A DNA stretch of 64,000 nt, from the NCBI RefSeq assembly GCF_001295925.1, contig NZ_LJHQ01000017.1, positions 49,978 to 113,977 of the forward strand, read 5' to 3'. Both the position numbers and the translations under genes were made by a program. The stretch's first letter is position 1. Each line of letters begins with the position of its first letter. Below are positions 33,100-42,400 of the stretch, piece by piece. The notes beneath the pieces are model-generated. The model saw only the letters and a list, made by a program, of their open reading frames with translations. It was not told the DNA's origin and made no database searches. This stretch comes from Allobosea sp. AAP35. Its GTDB lineage: Bacteria > Pseudomonadota > Alphaproteobacteria > Rhizobiales > Beijerinckiaceae.

Positions 33100-35037
33100 A
33101 TGAAGACTTACAAGGTCTCTGCTGCCATCGGCGCTCTCGTTCTGGGCGCTTCGCTCGGTTCACCGACGGCCCCCTTCGCCCAGGATGCGGGAACGCTCGA
33201 CAAGGCGTCGGCGGAGCGCCTGGCGCAGAAGCCGGGCTATTCGCCCTATGCCGGGCGCAATTTCCCAACCCGTCCGTTTTTTGGCGACACCCATCTCCAC
33301 ACCTCCTTTTCCATGGATGCCGGCGCCTTCGGTGCCCGTCTGGGCCCGAAGGAGGCCTATCGCTTCGCCCGTGGCGAAGAAATCACCGCATCCGCAGGCG
33401 AGCGCGCCAAGCTGTCCCGGCCCCTCGACTTCCTGGTCGTGGCCGACCATTCCGACGGGATGGGCTTCTTCCCCCTGATCGTGGGTGGCGACCCCGTGAT
33501 CATGGCGAGCCAGCAGGGGAGAAAATGGCATGACATGATCTTCTCGGGACAGGGTGCGGCGGCCGCGATCGACATCATCGAGAATTTCGGAAAAGGCTCG
33601 ATCGACAAGGAGATCATGCCGGTGCCCGGAACCCGCGCCTACCAGTCCGCCTGGCAGCAGACCATCAAGGCGGCCGAGGAGGCAAACGATCCGGGCCGCT
33701 TCACGGCTTTCATCGGCTACGAATGGACCTCGAACACCGGCGGCAACAACCTGCATCGCAACGTCATCTTCCGGGACAATGCCATGCGTGCAAGCCAGGT
33801 GGAGCCCTATACGACGCAGGCGCCTCTCGGCAGCGACAATCCACGAGACCTGTGGAAGTGGATGTCCGCCTATGAGGCGAAGACCGGCGGCAGCGTGCTG
33901 GCGATCGCCCATAACGGCAATCTCAGCAACGGAATCATGTTTCCGCTGATCGAATCCTTCACCGGCAAGCCGGTCGACAAGGAGTATGTCGAGCAGCGCG
34001 CGAAATGGGAGCGTCTCTATGAGGCGACCCAGACGAAGGGCGACGGGGAAGCCCATCCCTTCCTCTCGCCCAATGACGAATTCGCCGACTTCGAGACCTG
34101 GGACAAGGGCAATCTCGACGGCAGCGCCGCCAAGACCAAGGACATGCTCGAATTCGAATATGCCCGGTCGGCGCTGAAGAACGGCCTCGTGCTGGAGCAG
34201 CAGCTGGGTACGAACCCGTACAAGTTCGGCCTGATCGGCAGCTCCGACGCCCATACGGGGCTGGCGGCGATGGAGGAGGACAACTTTTTTGGCAAGACCA
34301 CGCCACAGGAACCCAGCCCCGAGCGCATGACGAAGACCTTCTTCGCCAATGCGCAGACGGGCGTGAAGATCATGGATTGGGAGGTTTCGGCGTCGGGCTA
34401 TGCCGCCGTATGGGCCACCGAGAACACGCGCGAGGCGATTTGGGATGCGATGCAGCGCAAGGAGACCTATGCGACGACCGGGCCGCGCATGGCGGTGCGC
34501 TTCTTTGGCGGCTGGGAGTTCGACGAGGCCGATGCGCGCAACCGGTTGCCCGCCCAGATTGGCTATACGAAAGGCGTGCCGATGGGCGGCGATCTGAAGA
34601 CGGCGCCGACCGGCAAGGCGCCGACATTCCTCGTCGCGGCCCTGAAAGACACGATCGGCGCCAATCTGGACCGCATCCAGATCATCAAGGGCTGGGTCGG
34701 CAAAGACGGAAAGACGCAGGAGAAGGTCTATGACGTGGTCTGGTCGGGCGATCGCAAGCCCGGCCCCGACGGCAAGGTGGCCTCGGTCGGCAGCACGGTC
34801 GATATCCAGAACGCGACCTGGACCAACACGATCGGCGCGCCCGAACTGATCGCCACCTGGAAAGACCCTGATTTCGACGCCAGCCTGCGCGCTTTCTACT
34901 ATGTCCGCGTTCTCGAGATCCCGACCCCGCGTTGGACCGCCTATGACGCGAAGCGCTTCGGCAACAAGCCGTTGCCGGGCACCGCGATGACGATCACCGA
35001 GCGCGCCTACACGTCGCCGATCTGGTATACGCCGTGA
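33100..35037 (+). CDS. DUF3604 domain-containing exported protein (PHP-like metal-binding fold)
   Basis: 645 residues. The ATG at 33100 is preferred because GGGGAG sits six bases upstream (an ATG at 33094 abuts it). Signal peptide about 1-27. The DUF3604 domain has PHP-superfamily metal motifs: FFGDTHLHTSFSMDA (HxH), VVADHSDGMGFF and LIGSSDAHTG. Family-typical segments are IGYEWTSNTGGNNLHRNVIFRD and PVDKEYVEQRAKWERLYE. These are large periplasmic proteins of unknown activity, plausibly phosphoesterases. It opens a four-gene operon with each stop overlapping the next start. Confidence 0.9.
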   Translation: MKTYKVSAAIGALVLGASLGSPTAPFAQDAGTLDKASAERLAQKPGYSPYAGRNFPTRPFFGDTHLHTSFSMDAGAFGARLGPKEAYRFARGEEITASAGERAKLSRPLDFLVVADHSDGMGFFPLIVGGDPVIMASQQGRKWHDMIFSGQGAAAAIDIIENFGKGSIDKEIMPVPGTRAYQSAWQQTIKAAEEANDPGRFTAFIGYEWTSNTGGNNLHRNVIFRDNAMRASQVEPYTTQAPLGSDNPRDLWKWMSAYEAKTGGSVLAIAHNGNLSNGIMFPLIESFTGKPVDKEYVEQRAKWERLYEATQTKGDGEAHPFLSPNDEFADFETWDKGNLDGSAAKTKDMLEFEYARSALKNGLVLEQQLGTNPYKFGLIGSSDAHTGLAAMEEDNFFGKTTPQEPSPERMTKTFFANAQTGVKIMDWEVSASGYAAVWATENTREAIWDAMQRKETYATTGPRMAVRFFGGWEFDEADARNRLPAQIGYTKGVPMGGDLKTAPTGKAPTFLVAALKDTIGANLDRIQIIKGWVGKDGKTQEKVYDVVWSGDRKPGPDGKVASVGSTVDIQNATWTNTIGAPELIATWKDPDFDASLRAFYYVRVLEIPTPRWTAYDAKRFGNKPLPGTAMTITERAYTSPIWYTP

Positions 35038-35657
35038 CCTGCGGGCGTCGCGCCCGGCACCTGTTGACGACGCTGGCTCTCGTCGGCGGGACGACGCTGG
35101 CTTCAGCCTGCGGCTTCGAGGATCCAAAGGGGGCCGATACGGCGCGCGGCGCCATCAACTGGATCTATCCGGACGCGTTGCATGTGACCTCAGCGGTGTG
35201 GCGGGCCCAACTGGAAGGCGTCATCCGGCGTGACGAACGTCCGGAAGCCGTGCGCGCCCTGTTGGGCTATCGCAGGACGGCGGCCGATCTTGTCAAGCTG
35301 CGCGACAGGCTTGTTGTGGCAATGGACGGGGAGGCTGGGCCCAGCCTGTCCATCCTGCTGATCGGGCCGATGCTGTGGACCCGGTTTGCGCCCGCACAGG
35401 ACGGGCTCAGCATGGCCATGCATGTCGATGGTGCGCAGGCGTCTGACATCGTCATCGTGACGGACGAGCCCGTCGTGACGGCGCTGGCCTCGGGGCAGAT
35501 CACGCCGCTTGCCGCACGGCAGAAGGGCTTGCTTCGGCTCTATGGCACAATCGATGGCCGGATCAGGACGGCCAGTTGGCTCGACCGCCTGCAGGCGCCG
35601 CTGACGGCCATGGCCGAGATTCCGCAAAGCGAGATCGAGAGCCGAGTTGTGCCATGA
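35034..35657 (+). CDS. Exported protein of unknown function in DUF3604 operon (weak SCP2-like pattern)
   Basis: 207 residues. The GTG at 35034 overlaps the DUF3604 stop (GTGA), fixing the start. The N-terminal signal TTLALVGGTTLASACGFED could be a lipoprotein signal, although alanine rather than leucine is at -3. The C-terminal half (LSILLIGPMLWTRFAP, IVIVTDEPVVTALASGQITPLAARQKGLLRLYG) resembles SCP2 sterol-carrier-type domains in outline; this is a weak resemblance by eye. It is always coupled here with DUF3604, parvulin and HupE/UreJ genes. Function unknown. Confidence 0.7.
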   Translation: MTCGRRARHLLTTLALVGGTTLASACGFEDPKGADTARGAINWIYPDALHVTSAVWRAQLEGVIRRDERPEAVRALLGYRRTAADLVKLRDRLVVAMDGEAGPSLSILLIGPMLWTRFAPAQDGLSMAMHVDGAQASDIVIVTDEPVVTALASGQITPLAARQKGLLRLYGTIDGRIRTASWLDRLQAPLTAMAEIPQSEIESRVVP

Positions 35658-36520
35658 TCCGGCGATTGCTCAAGGAACCGCTGGTGCATTTCCTGGCGCT
35701 CGCACTGGCGATCTTCGCGCTCTATGGAGCGCTCGACCGGAACGCCGCGCCTGCGGGCGACGATATCGTGGTGACCGGGGCCAAGATCGAGCAATTGGCC
35801 GGCCTCTTTGCCAAGACGCGGCAGCGTCCGCCCACGTCGAGCGAGGTCAAGGGCCTCATCGACGATCACGTGAAGGAGGAGATTCTCTATCGAGAGGCGC
35901 TCGCGCTCGGCCTCGACAAGGACGACACCGTCATCCGTCGCCGACTCCGGCTGAAGATGGAGTTCTTGAGCCAGGCGCAAGCCGAGGCTGCGACGCCCAG
36001 CGATGCGGAGCTGGAGGCCTACCTCAAAGGCAACCCGGATCGGTTCCGGATCGAACCCAGGCTGGCCTTGCGGCAGATTTTCCTGAGCCCGGCGCGTCGC
36101 GGTGAAGCCATCGAGCAGGATGTCGCCTCCCTGCTTGAAGCCGTGCGTGCCAGCCCCGACGCGGACCCAACGACGCTGGGGGACCCCACCATCCTGCCGA
36201 CCGAACTGCCGCTAACGCGGAAGGCCGCGATCGATCAGATCTTCGGCGGCAGTTTTGCGAAAGCAGTAGCCGCTGCGGATCCAGCAACTTGGGTAGGGCC
36301 GGTCAAATCGAGTTTCGGCCTTCACGTTGTTCGCATCAATGAAAGCGAAGCCGGCAGGCCAGCAAGGCTGAACGAAGTCCGCGACGCCGTCGCCCAAGCC
36401 TGGGCGAACGAAAAGCGGCTGCAAGCGGAAGAGGCGCATTTCGCGGAGCGGCTGAAGCGCTACCGGGTGCGGATCGAAACACAGGTTGGAACCACCGTCG
36501 CGCCGGGGCGAGATCCGTGA
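35654..36520 (+). CDS. Membrane-anchored parvulin-type peptidyl-prolyl cis-trans isomerase
   Basis: 288 residues. ATG 35654 overlaps the previous stop (ATGA); upstream frame extension is a shadow. One membrane segment (14-32, FLALALAIFALYGAL) anchors a periplasmic SurA/PpiC-like part: a helical chaperone region (VKGLIDDHVKEEILYREALALGLDKDDTVIRRRLRLKMEFL) and a rotamase core (LRQIFLSPAR, FGGSFAKAVAAADPATWVGPVKSSFGLHVVRINE). Parvulins with this layout help fold exported proteins; here the DUF3604 protein or HupE-like protein may be the client. The start codon of the HupE gene overlaps its stop. Confidence 0.85.
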   Translation: MIRRLLKEPLVHFLALALAIFALYGALDRNAAPAGDDIVVTGAKIEQLAGLFAKTRQRPPTSSEVKGLIDDHVKEEILYREALALGLDKDDTVIRRRLRLKMEFLSQAQAEAATPSDAELEAYLKGNPDRFRIEPRLALRQIFLSPARRGEAIEQDVASLLEAVRASPDADPTTLGDPTILPTELPLTRKAAIDQIFGGSFAKAVAAADPATWVGPVKSSFGLHVVRINESEAGRPARLNEVRDAVAQAWANEKRLQAEEAHFAERLKRYRVRIETQVGTTVAPGRDP

Positions 36521-37512
36521 TCCGCCTGCTGGCCCTGCTGATCGGTTTGGTGCCGCTGATCGCGGCGGGGCCATCGGCAGCCCATGAGCTACGCCCCGCC
36601 TATCTGGATATCCACGAAACCAAGGCCGGCGACTTCGCGATCGTCTGGAAAACGCCGGCGCTCGGCGAGATGAGGCTCGGGCTTTATGTCCGCTTGCCCG
36701 AAACCTGCCAGCCGATTGGCGAGCCGGTCAACTCCTTCGAGGCGGGCGCCTTCTTCGAGCGCTGGACGGCCCGTTGCCCCGATGGCTTGCAAGGCCGCAG
36801 CCTAACGATCGACGGTCTGCGGACCAGCCTGACCGATGTGCTGGTGCGCCTCGCCTCTGCCGATGGATCGACGCAGGTCGCGCGCCTGACGCCGGAGATG
36901 CCAAGCCTCGCCATCACCGCTTCTCAGACAACGTTCGAAGTCGCACAGACGTATTTTGTCTTGGGCGTCGAGCATATCCTTCTCGGTTTCGATCATCTCG
37001 TCTTCGTCTTCGCGTTGATGCTCCTCATCCGCGACCGGTGGATGCTCGTTAAGACCATCACGGCGTTCACGGTCGCCCACAGCATCACGCTGGCGGGGGC
37101 GGCGCTGGGCTTGATCAGCCTGCCGCAGAAGCCGGTCGAGGCGGCTGTCGCGCTGAGCATCGCTTTCGTCGCAAGCGAACTCGCGCGCTCGCAATCAGGC
37201 CAACGCCGCCTCTCGGAAACCTATCCATGGGTCGTGGCCTTTGCCTTTGGCCTATTGCACGGCTTCGGCTTTGCCGGTGCCCTGAAGGAGATCGGCCTGC
37301 CGCAGACCGATGTTGCGCTGGCGCTGCTCACCTTCAACGTCGGCGTCGAGGCCGGGCAATTGCTGTTCGTCGCGACCATTCTTCTGGCCGTCCGGGCATC
37401 GAGCGCCCTGCTCGCGATTCCGTTGGGACCCGTCCGCATGACGGCGTCTTACATGATCGGCACGATGTCGATGCTGTGGTTGATCACGCGTATCGAGAGT
37501 TTCTGGAGCTGA
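36517..37512 (+). CDS. HupE/UreJ-2 family membrane protein
   Basis: 331 residues. The GTG at 36517 overlaps the parvulin stop (GTGA). Signal peptide 1-22, a periplasmic beta-rich domain (about 23-145, AHELRPAYLDIHETKAGDF), then six or seven helices with histidine-bearing motifs LGVEHILLGFDHLVFVF, AFTVAHSITL and FGLLHGFGFAGAL. HupE/UreJ proteins are linked to nickel uptake; this two-domain form (HupE_UreJ_2) is common outside hydrogenase or urease operons, and its metal is unproven. The conserved histidines support metal binding. Last gene of the coupled operon. Confidence 0.87.
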   Translation: MIRLLALLIGLVPLIAAGPSAAHELRPAYLDIHETKAGDFAIVWKTPALGEMRLGLYVRLPETCQPIGEPVNSFEAGAFFERWTARCPDGLQGRSLTIDGLRTSLTDVLVRLASADGSTQVARLTPEMPSLAITASQTTFEVAQTYFVLGVEHILLGFDHLVFVFALMLLIRDRWMLVKTITAFTVAHSITLAGAALGLISLPQKPVEAAVALSIAFVASELARSQSGQRRLSETYPWVVAFAFGLLHGFGFAGALKEIGLPQTDVALALLTFNVGVEAGQLLFVATILLAVRASSALLAIPLGPVRMTASYMIGTMSMLWLITRIESFWS

Positions 37513-37515
37513 CCG

Positions 37516-38664
37516 ATGTCCAACCATCTTCGCCGCCTGACTCTCGTCTGCACGTTCTTAGCCGCGCTGGCGGCAAGCGGTTGCGCCTCGCGGCCCGAGA
37601 CGGGGTTTCTCGCCGCGGTCTCGGACGCGGCGCCCGGTGCGACCGAACACAGCATCCTGGTCGCGACCACGCGCAAGCGCGACGAGCGGCCCGGGACCTT
37701 GTTCAGCGGGGAGCGGGCCAAGCCGCTCGATTTCGCGATGGTGCGGCTATCGGTGCCCGCCACGCACAAGCAGGGCGAGATCGAATGGGCCTCGTCGGCG
37801 CCAGGCAATTCGCAGACCGATTTCGTGGTGCGCCAGGCCGGCTATCTCGATGGCGAGAAGGCGTTCCTGGCCTCGCTCAACGCGCAACTGGCGCTCCGCC
37901 CGCGCGGCAGCCGCAAGGTGCTGCTGTTCATCCACGGCTACAACACGATGTTCGCCGAGAGCCTCTATCGCTTCGGCCAGGTGGTCCATGATGCCAAGGC
38001 CCCGGCGGTGCCGGTGCTGTTCACCTGGGCGTCGCGCGGCGCGCTGACGCAATATGTTTATGACACCAACAGCGCCACGGCGGCGCGCGACGACCTCGAG
38101 CGCACCATTCGGCTGATCTTCGACAGCAAGGCCGAGCAGGTGAACATCCTGGCCCATTCGATGGGGAACTGGGTCACTGTGGAGGCGCTGCGGCAGATCA
38201 AGATCTCCGGCAAGGCGCCGCCGATCGGCAAGCTCGGCCGGATCGTGCTGGCGGCGCCCGACATCGATGTCGATGTCTTCAAGTCGCAGATGCGCCGGTT
38301 CGGCAAGCCGAAGAAGCCGTTCTTCATCGTCGTCTCCAAGGACGACAAGGCGCTCGCCGCCTCGCGTTTCATCGCCGGCGGGCAGGAGCGGCTCGGCGCG
38401 GATGGCGATACGACGGAGCTCGCCGAACTCGGGGCCGTCGTCATCGACATGACCGACGTCAAGGCGACGGATTCGACCAATCACGGCAAGTTCGCGCAGC
38501 TCGCCGAAATCGCCCCGCAGCTGCAGCGCGTGCTCGAGCATGGGGTCCACAAGCCGCACAGCCCCGGCAGCGCCACCCATGACGCCGTGTCCGGATCGCT
38601 GGAGGCGATCGTGGCTGCTCCGCTGGCGATCCTGGGACTGCCGCTGAAGATCATCACCCGCTAG
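37516..38664 (+). CDS. Lipoprotein alpha/beta hydrolase (DUF900 esterase family)
   Basis: 382 residues. Lipobox AASGC at residues 19-23 marks a lipid-anchored protein. The DUF900 domain follows: ILVATTRKRDERPGTLFSGER, KVLLFIHGYNTMF (oxyanion loop), VLFTWASRGALTQYVYD, nucleophile elbow ILAHSMGNW, then ILAAPDIDVDVF with the acid and a histidine in TNHGKFAQL. The start lies 3 bases after the HupE stop with GGAG upstream, so it may belong to the same transcript. Ester substrate unknown. Confidence 0.87.
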   Translation: MSNHLRRLTLVCTFLAALAASGCASRPETGFLAAVSDAAPGATEHSILVATTRKRDERPGTLFSGERAKPLDFAMVRLSVPATHKQGEIEWASSAPGNSQTDFVVRQAGYLDGEKAFLASLNAQLALRPRGSRKVLLFIHGYNTMFAESLYRFGQVVHDAKAPAVPVLFTWASRGALTQYVYDTNSATAARDDLERTIRLIFDSKAEQVNILAHSMGNWVTVEALRQIKISGKAPPIGKLGRIVLAAPDIDVDVFKSQMRRFGKPKKPFFIVVSKDDKALAASRFIAGGQERLGADGDTTELAELGAVVIDMTDVKATDSTNHGKFAQLAEIAPQLQRVLEHGVHKPHSPGSATHDAVSGSLEAIVAAPLAILGLPLKIITR

Positions 38665-38668
38665 CCAC

Positions 38669-38703
38669 GGCTCTGCGGACCCCGGCCGGGGATGCCCAGA
38701 GCC
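38669..38703 (+). terminator. Hairpin terminator candidate after the esterase gene
   Basis: Outer stem GGCTCTG / CAGAGCC with inner stem CCCCGG / CCGGGG, directly after the esterase stop. No T-run follows; likely marks the operon end. Confidence 0.5.
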
Positions 38704-38763
38704 CTAATCCCGGCCTATGCCAGCAACGAAACTGGCGCGACACCAACCAGAGGGAGAACATCC

Positions 38764-39018
38764 ATGAACATCAAGAACTCATTCGTACCCGTTCTCGGTC
38801 TGCTCGCGAGCACACTCAGCATCGCTCCGATCGAACCTGCTTCGGCGGTGGTCTACTGCAAGACAGTGGGGGTGCCGAAAGGCTGCGTGGCGCGCGTCGG
38901 AGCGCCTGTCGCGCGCCGCGCCGTGGTCACGCCCGGCGTCGGCGCCGCAGGTGTCGGCGTCCGCGCAGGCACGCCGATGAACCGAGGCGGGCCGGTGAAC
39001 CGCGCCGGCCGGCGGTAA
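38764..39018 (+). CDS. Small exported basic protein
   Basis: 84 residues, ATG with GAGGGAGAACATCC upstream. Signal peptide about 1-28 (FVPVLGLLASTLSIAPIEPASA). The mature part starts VVYCKTVGVPKGCVARVGAP, a short motif with two cysteines seen in small alphaproteobacterial secreted proteins, then a valine/glycine/arginine-rich tail ending NRAGRR. The longer frame from 38692 lacks a ribosome site and would bury the signal. Function unknown. Confidence 0.7.
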   Translation: MNIKNSFVPVLGLLASTLSIAPIEPASAVVYCKTVGVPKGCVARVGAPVARRAVVTPGVGAAGVGVRAGTPMNRGGPVNRAGRR

Positions 39019-39423
39019 CAGACTCGCGGATTTCAAGGTCTGCTGCTCCCGGCGCATCTCGCCCGGACAACCGGCCAGCGATTTGGCCCTTTCCGGACAT
39101 CCGGAGCGGCCGCTTCCTGGCCGTACAGCTCGGCTTAGGCATCGGACCCTGACTTGGCCTCATATCAGATCCACGAAGTCCGGCTTCGTTCACTGAACCG
39201 AGCTTCAGAGCTCCTACCTCGCAGCGGCATGTGACAGCCGATTTGCGGGCAGACTGAACTGGAATGAGACGATCAGAGATCGCAGTTCTTGAACAGCCGT
39301 CGAACGCTCCCATTGGCGTCGGATACATCTCAGTCGCCGCGCTCACGAACGAAAAGGCCGCTCAGGCGAGTGGGGGCGCCCTTTCGGGCGCCCCCACTTG
39401 CTATCCTGCGTGCCGGGCGGTGC
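39019..39423. other. Intergenic region with terminator only
   Basis: 405 bases between convergent genes. Apart from the strong hairpin at 39370-39397 I see no gene; the plus frame 39264-39476 runs into the RTX gene antisense. Confidence 0.5.
39370..39397. terminator. Strong bidirectional hairpin terminator
   Basis: Perfect 12-bp stem (GTGGGGGCGCCC / GGGCGCCCCCAC) with a TTTC loop, 26 bases after the RTX gene stop. GC-rich and symmetric; only TTG follows, so U-tract support is poor. Confidence 0.65.
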
Positions 39424-42400
39424 TCAGACGAAGCGAAAATCGTCCGAACCGAGCGCGGCGAGATCGACTCCCTTGAGGGTGAGCGTGGTGTCGGCATCAA
39501 AGCTGAACACGGTGTCGGCCCCAGACTGGCTGGCGGCCTCCATCGCATCGTCGAAATCGGCGAAAAGCCCGATCGAGAACTCCAGCACGTCGGCGCTGGC
39601 GCCGGTTGTGCGGAAGTCGGTGATCATGTCCCGGCCGAAGCCTGCCGCGAAGACGAAGACGTCGTGGCCGGAACCGCCGGTCAGCTTGTCGTCACCCGCG
39701 CCGCCGGTGATGCGATCGTTGCCGGAGCCGCCGTCGAGCGTGTCGTTGCCCGCGCCGCCGAGGACGGTATCGTCGCCCGAGCCGGCATCGACGACGTCGT
39801 CGCCTTCGCCCGCCTCGATCACGTCGTCGCCCGAGCCCGCCTTGACGATGTCGTTGCCGATCCCGGCCGCGATCAGATCGTCGCCGGAGCCGCCATCGAT
39901 CTGATCATCGCCCGCGCCACCCAGAAGCGTGTCGTCGCCCGCGCCGCCCTTGAGCACGTCATTGCCGGCGCCGCCATCGAGGGTGTCGTCGCCATTGCCA
40001 CCGGTGAGGACGTCGTCGCCCGCATTGGCCGGGCCGTAGCTGAGCACGACGCCGCCCTGGCCGTCCCCGGCCAGGCTGAAGCCCATGCCGGAGAAGTCCT
40101 GGGCCGGATCGAGCTGCAGCGTCACCGGGCCGGTCGCCGCGCCGGTCAGGGTCAGGAGATTGCCAGCGCCGAGCGTCGCGCTGTCAGCCGCGATCCCCGC
40201 AAGCGCGATGCGATCCTCCTGGCCGAAGCCCGCGATCGTGCCGGCAAATCCGCCATCGGCGAAGAGCGCGGCCTCAAGCGTCAGCGTCTGGGCGCCTGCG
40301 CCGAAGGCGACGTCGTAGCCCTCATCCGTCAGCGTCCAGTCGCCGGCAAGTTCCACCGCCTCGACATCGGTCAGCGCCCCCAGCGTGCCGGTGCCGCTCA
40401 GCACCAGCGTATCGGTGCCGGCGCCGCCATTGATCGACCCGACCGCCGCCGCGCCGGCCGCGATCACCAGGCGGTCATCGCCCTCGCCGAGGCGGAAAGC
40501 CTCGATGCCGGTGAAGAGGTCTCGGCCCAACCCCTCGGCCGAGACCGTGCCGGCCACCAGATCGAGCGCGATCGCAGCCGTCGCGCCAGACAGCACCAGC
40601 GTATCTCTGCCCTCGTTGCCCTCGAGCCGGTTGTCGCCGGCATCGCCTTTGAGGACATCGTCGCTGGCGCCGCCGATGACGTTTTCGATCGCGATGAGCG
40701 TGTCGGAGCCGCTCTCGTCGCCCTCGGCCGTGCCGGCCGCGAGATCGACGGTGACGCCGGCGGTGTCGTCGGCGTAATCGGCCGTATCGATGCCTGCGCC
40801 GCCATCAAGCAGATCGTCGCCCGCGCCGCCGGCGAGACGGTCATCACCGTCTCCGCCGATCAGTTCGTCATCGCCCGCGCCGCCCAGCAGCACGTCGTCG
40901 CCGGCCTGACCGTCGAGGACATCATCGCCCTCGCCGCCTTCGACCGTGTCCCTGCCGTCGCCGGCCTCGACCAGATCGTCGCCCTGCCCCGCCAGGATCA
41001 CGTCGTCACCCGACGTCCCGACCAGCACGTCATCGCCCGCCGTGCCGAGCAGCGGACCGCCGGCAGCCGGTTTCGCCAGCGAGACGACCGTCACATCATC
41101 GAAGCTCACGCCCTGGCTGCCCCAGGAATAGAGGCCGAAGGTGCCTGACGTCAGGCCGCGGTCCTCGATCGGCAGGGGAAACAGTGCCTCGCCATCGAGA
41201 TAGGCCGAAATCCGGTGATCGACGATATCGACCCGCAGCGTCGTGTCCTGGCCAATCGCGTATTTGTGCCAGGCCTGACCAAGCACCTCCTCGATGCCGT
41301 CCTGCAGCCGCACGAGGGTCCAGACCTGATACTGATGGTTCAGCTCCATCTTATAATAGTTCTCCGGGTCCTGATAATAGAAGACCAAGCCAAGGCCATC
41401 ATCATCGGGCGTCCGGAACGAGGTTTCGATGGAGTAATCCTTCCAGCCATAGGCACCGGCGGCCTGCGCATCGTAGACGGCGATGGTGCCCTTGCGCAGG
41501 ATGTAGTTGCCGTCGCCCAGCGGGCTCCAGCCCTTTTGCCAGTCATTGGCATTGCTCGGTCCGCCCGCGGTGAGCTGCTCGCTGTAGATGTTGGATTTCT
41601 GGACGAGCCGGCCGCCTTCGACCGCCCAGTCGGACGGTCCCTCGATCGTGCCCTCGTCGAGGATCGACCAGACATTGTCGAGCGCGCCGTTTTCGAACCG
41701 GTCCTGCATCAGCACCGTGTCGCGGCCGACGACGTCGACAGCGACCACGTCCGTAGAGACCTTGCCCGTGCTGTCGGTGACTTCGAGCACGACCTGCTTG
41801 GTGCCGACCGGCAGCATGACGGCCGCGTCGGCCGTTTGCGCCAGAACCTCGCCGTCAAGGAGCCAGCGATAGGACACGATGTCGGCCGGACCGAAGGACG
41901 ATTTCGCCGAGAGCTGGACAAGCGCGCCGTCTTCACCCTCGGCGGCAATGGACCGCACATCGCCCTCGCCATGGGCCGTCAGGGCGAGCGTGTTGACGAT
42001 GACATCGTCGAAGATCGAGCTCTTCTGGCCGCTGGAATAGACCCCCACAGAACCGCCCGCGAGCGGATCGGTATCCGTCACCGGCCCGTCGAAGACGCTC
42101 TTGCCGTCGAGCAGAACGTCGATCCGGCCGTCGGACACCACGACGCGCAGATCAAGTGCGTCATTGAAGCGATAGCCGGCCTTCGTCTGCGCCAGCACGG
42201 TTTCGACACCGTCCTTGACCCGCACGAGGCTGCGCGAAACGGCCTCGTTGTCCATGACGAAGCGATAATGGTTTGCGGCGTCCTGATAATAGAAGACCAC
42301 ACCGATATCGTCATTGTCGGTCGACTGCAGGGTCACGTCATAGCTGTAGTCCGTCCAGTCGCGTGCGGATTGTGCCTGCCAGACCAAGAGCTTGCCGGCC

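Noticed and set aside
33160..35127. 655-codon minus-strand open frame
   Set aside because: Antisense shadow of the DUF3604 gene; low-complexity Arg/Ala/Asp sequence without family resemblance.
39600..41060. Dense short repeats that could suggest a CRISPR or tandem-repeat array
   Set aside because: They encode GGxGxDxLx RTX nonapeptides in frame with the large protein; no conserved repeat/spacer structure.
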